23,328 nucleotides of DNA from JACPLA01 sp035291905 (GTDB lineage: Bacteria; Bacteroidota; Ignavibacteria; UBA10030): contig DATDRF010000252.1 in the NCBI GenBank assembly GCA_035291905.1, positions 1 through 23,328 of the forward strand, written 5' to 3'. Position 1 is the stretch's first letter; the number at the start of each line of letters is the position of its first letter. The position numbers and the translations under genes are program-made. Below, piece after piece: positions 23,088 to 23,328 of the stretch. The notes beneath the pieces were generated by a model. The model saw only the letters and a list, made by a program, of their open reading frames with translations, searched no databases and was not told where the DNA came from.

Positions 23088-23133
23088 GGGCTCGCTGGCG
23101 GATTCAATTTTCAATGAAAGGCTTTCATAACGA

Positions 23134-23328
23134 ATGACAGTTCTTCAGGCAATCATCCTTGGCATTGTCCAGGGCCTCACCGAGTTCCTCCCGGTCAGCA
23201 GTTCCGGCCACCTCGTTCTCGTGGAACATCTTCTCAAGGTTCCGCCCTCCGACGATATAACGTTTGAAGTGTTTGTGCATTTTGGTACGCTCGTTAGCGT
23301 GGTCGTGGTTTTGTGGGACGACATAGTC
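23134..23328 (+). CDS. uppP: Undecaprenyl-diphosphatase UppP (3' end missing)
   Basis: Start of an inner-membrane phosphatase that recycles undecaprenyl pyrophosphate, the lipid carrier for peptidoglycan and surface sugars. Overexpressed relatives (BacA) give bacitracin resistance. The first 65 residues are present and hold the family signature QGLTEFLPVSSSGHLVL (about 14-30), with the conserved Glu and Ser-rich active-site part, then FEVFVHFGTLVSVVVVL. The window ends inside the gene. ATG 23134 gives the normal family N-terminus (MTVLQAIILGIVQG). It lies 46 bases after the barrel gene. Confidence 0.94.
   Translation, partial: MTVLQAIILGIVQGLTEFLPVSSSGHLVLVEHLLKVPPSDDITFEVFVHFGTLVSVVVVLWDDIV

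Noticed and set aside
23088..23133. Promoter for uppP (TTCAAT and CATAAC-like boxes)
   Set aside because: Matches to any consensus are too weak, and the 46-base gap fits simple read-through from the upstream genes.

Overview
The window is 23,328 bases of dense, ordinary-looking bacterial chromosome with roughly balanced G+C. It carries 19 protein genes (two cut by the window edges), one tRNA gene and one SRP RNA. The organism is a diderm: it has LolA, a lipoprotein, a probable outer-membrane barrel and a small Gram-negative-type SRP RNA. Several features suggest the Bacteroidota/Ignavibacteriota (FCB) neighbourhood: mixed use of Shine-Dalgarno sites, an AT-rich box (TATATTTTTG) directly before guaA, a tRNA gene without encoded CCA, and a small stand-alone GIY-YIG gene at a tRNA. 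This placement is an inference and not proven.

Layout. 1-1792: end of a GH31 alpha-glucosidase. 1793-1986: an intergenic palindromic repeat, then a promoter close to the guaA start. 1987-8979: guaA, a two-gene ABC exporter, a TPR protein and a secreted LpoA-like protein (TPR plus type I periplasmic-binding fold), all on the plus strand. 8990-9712: radC. 9761-10970: a promoter, a short coiled-coil lipoprotein gene, a coiled-coil plus LysM protein gene, and a strong terminator. 11001-12775: phoH and mazG converge, sharing four bases at their stops.

12776-13750 is the unusual part. A tRNA-Ala gene (anticodon CGC, 13451-13523) is preceded by two extra copies of its own 5' end, at 12936-12955 (degenerate) and 13079-13097 (exact). 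Each extra copy stops at the same place in the D-loop and runs into a different palindromic repeat. Between the exact copy and the real tRNA lies a small GIY-YIG (URI/COG2827-type) nuclease gene. Its stop codon is bases 8-10 of the tRNA. A 24-base exact direct repeat bounds a 372-bp unit whose removal would leave an intact tRNA locus. This is the best candidate in the window for an undescribed mobile or tRNA-targeting element. The SRP RNA gene follows at 13649-13750.

14068-23328 is housekeeping on the plus strand, largely as tightly spaced operons: RNase G; a TalC-type transaldolase overlapping gcvT; comB-like phosphatase; ftsK overlapping lolA; a flippase-like membrane protein; a probable barrel protein; and the start of uppP. 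The gene set serves cell division, envelope building, RNA processing and central metabolism. Apart from the tRNA region and the intergenic repeats I see no prophage, IS element, CRISPR array or secretion island.
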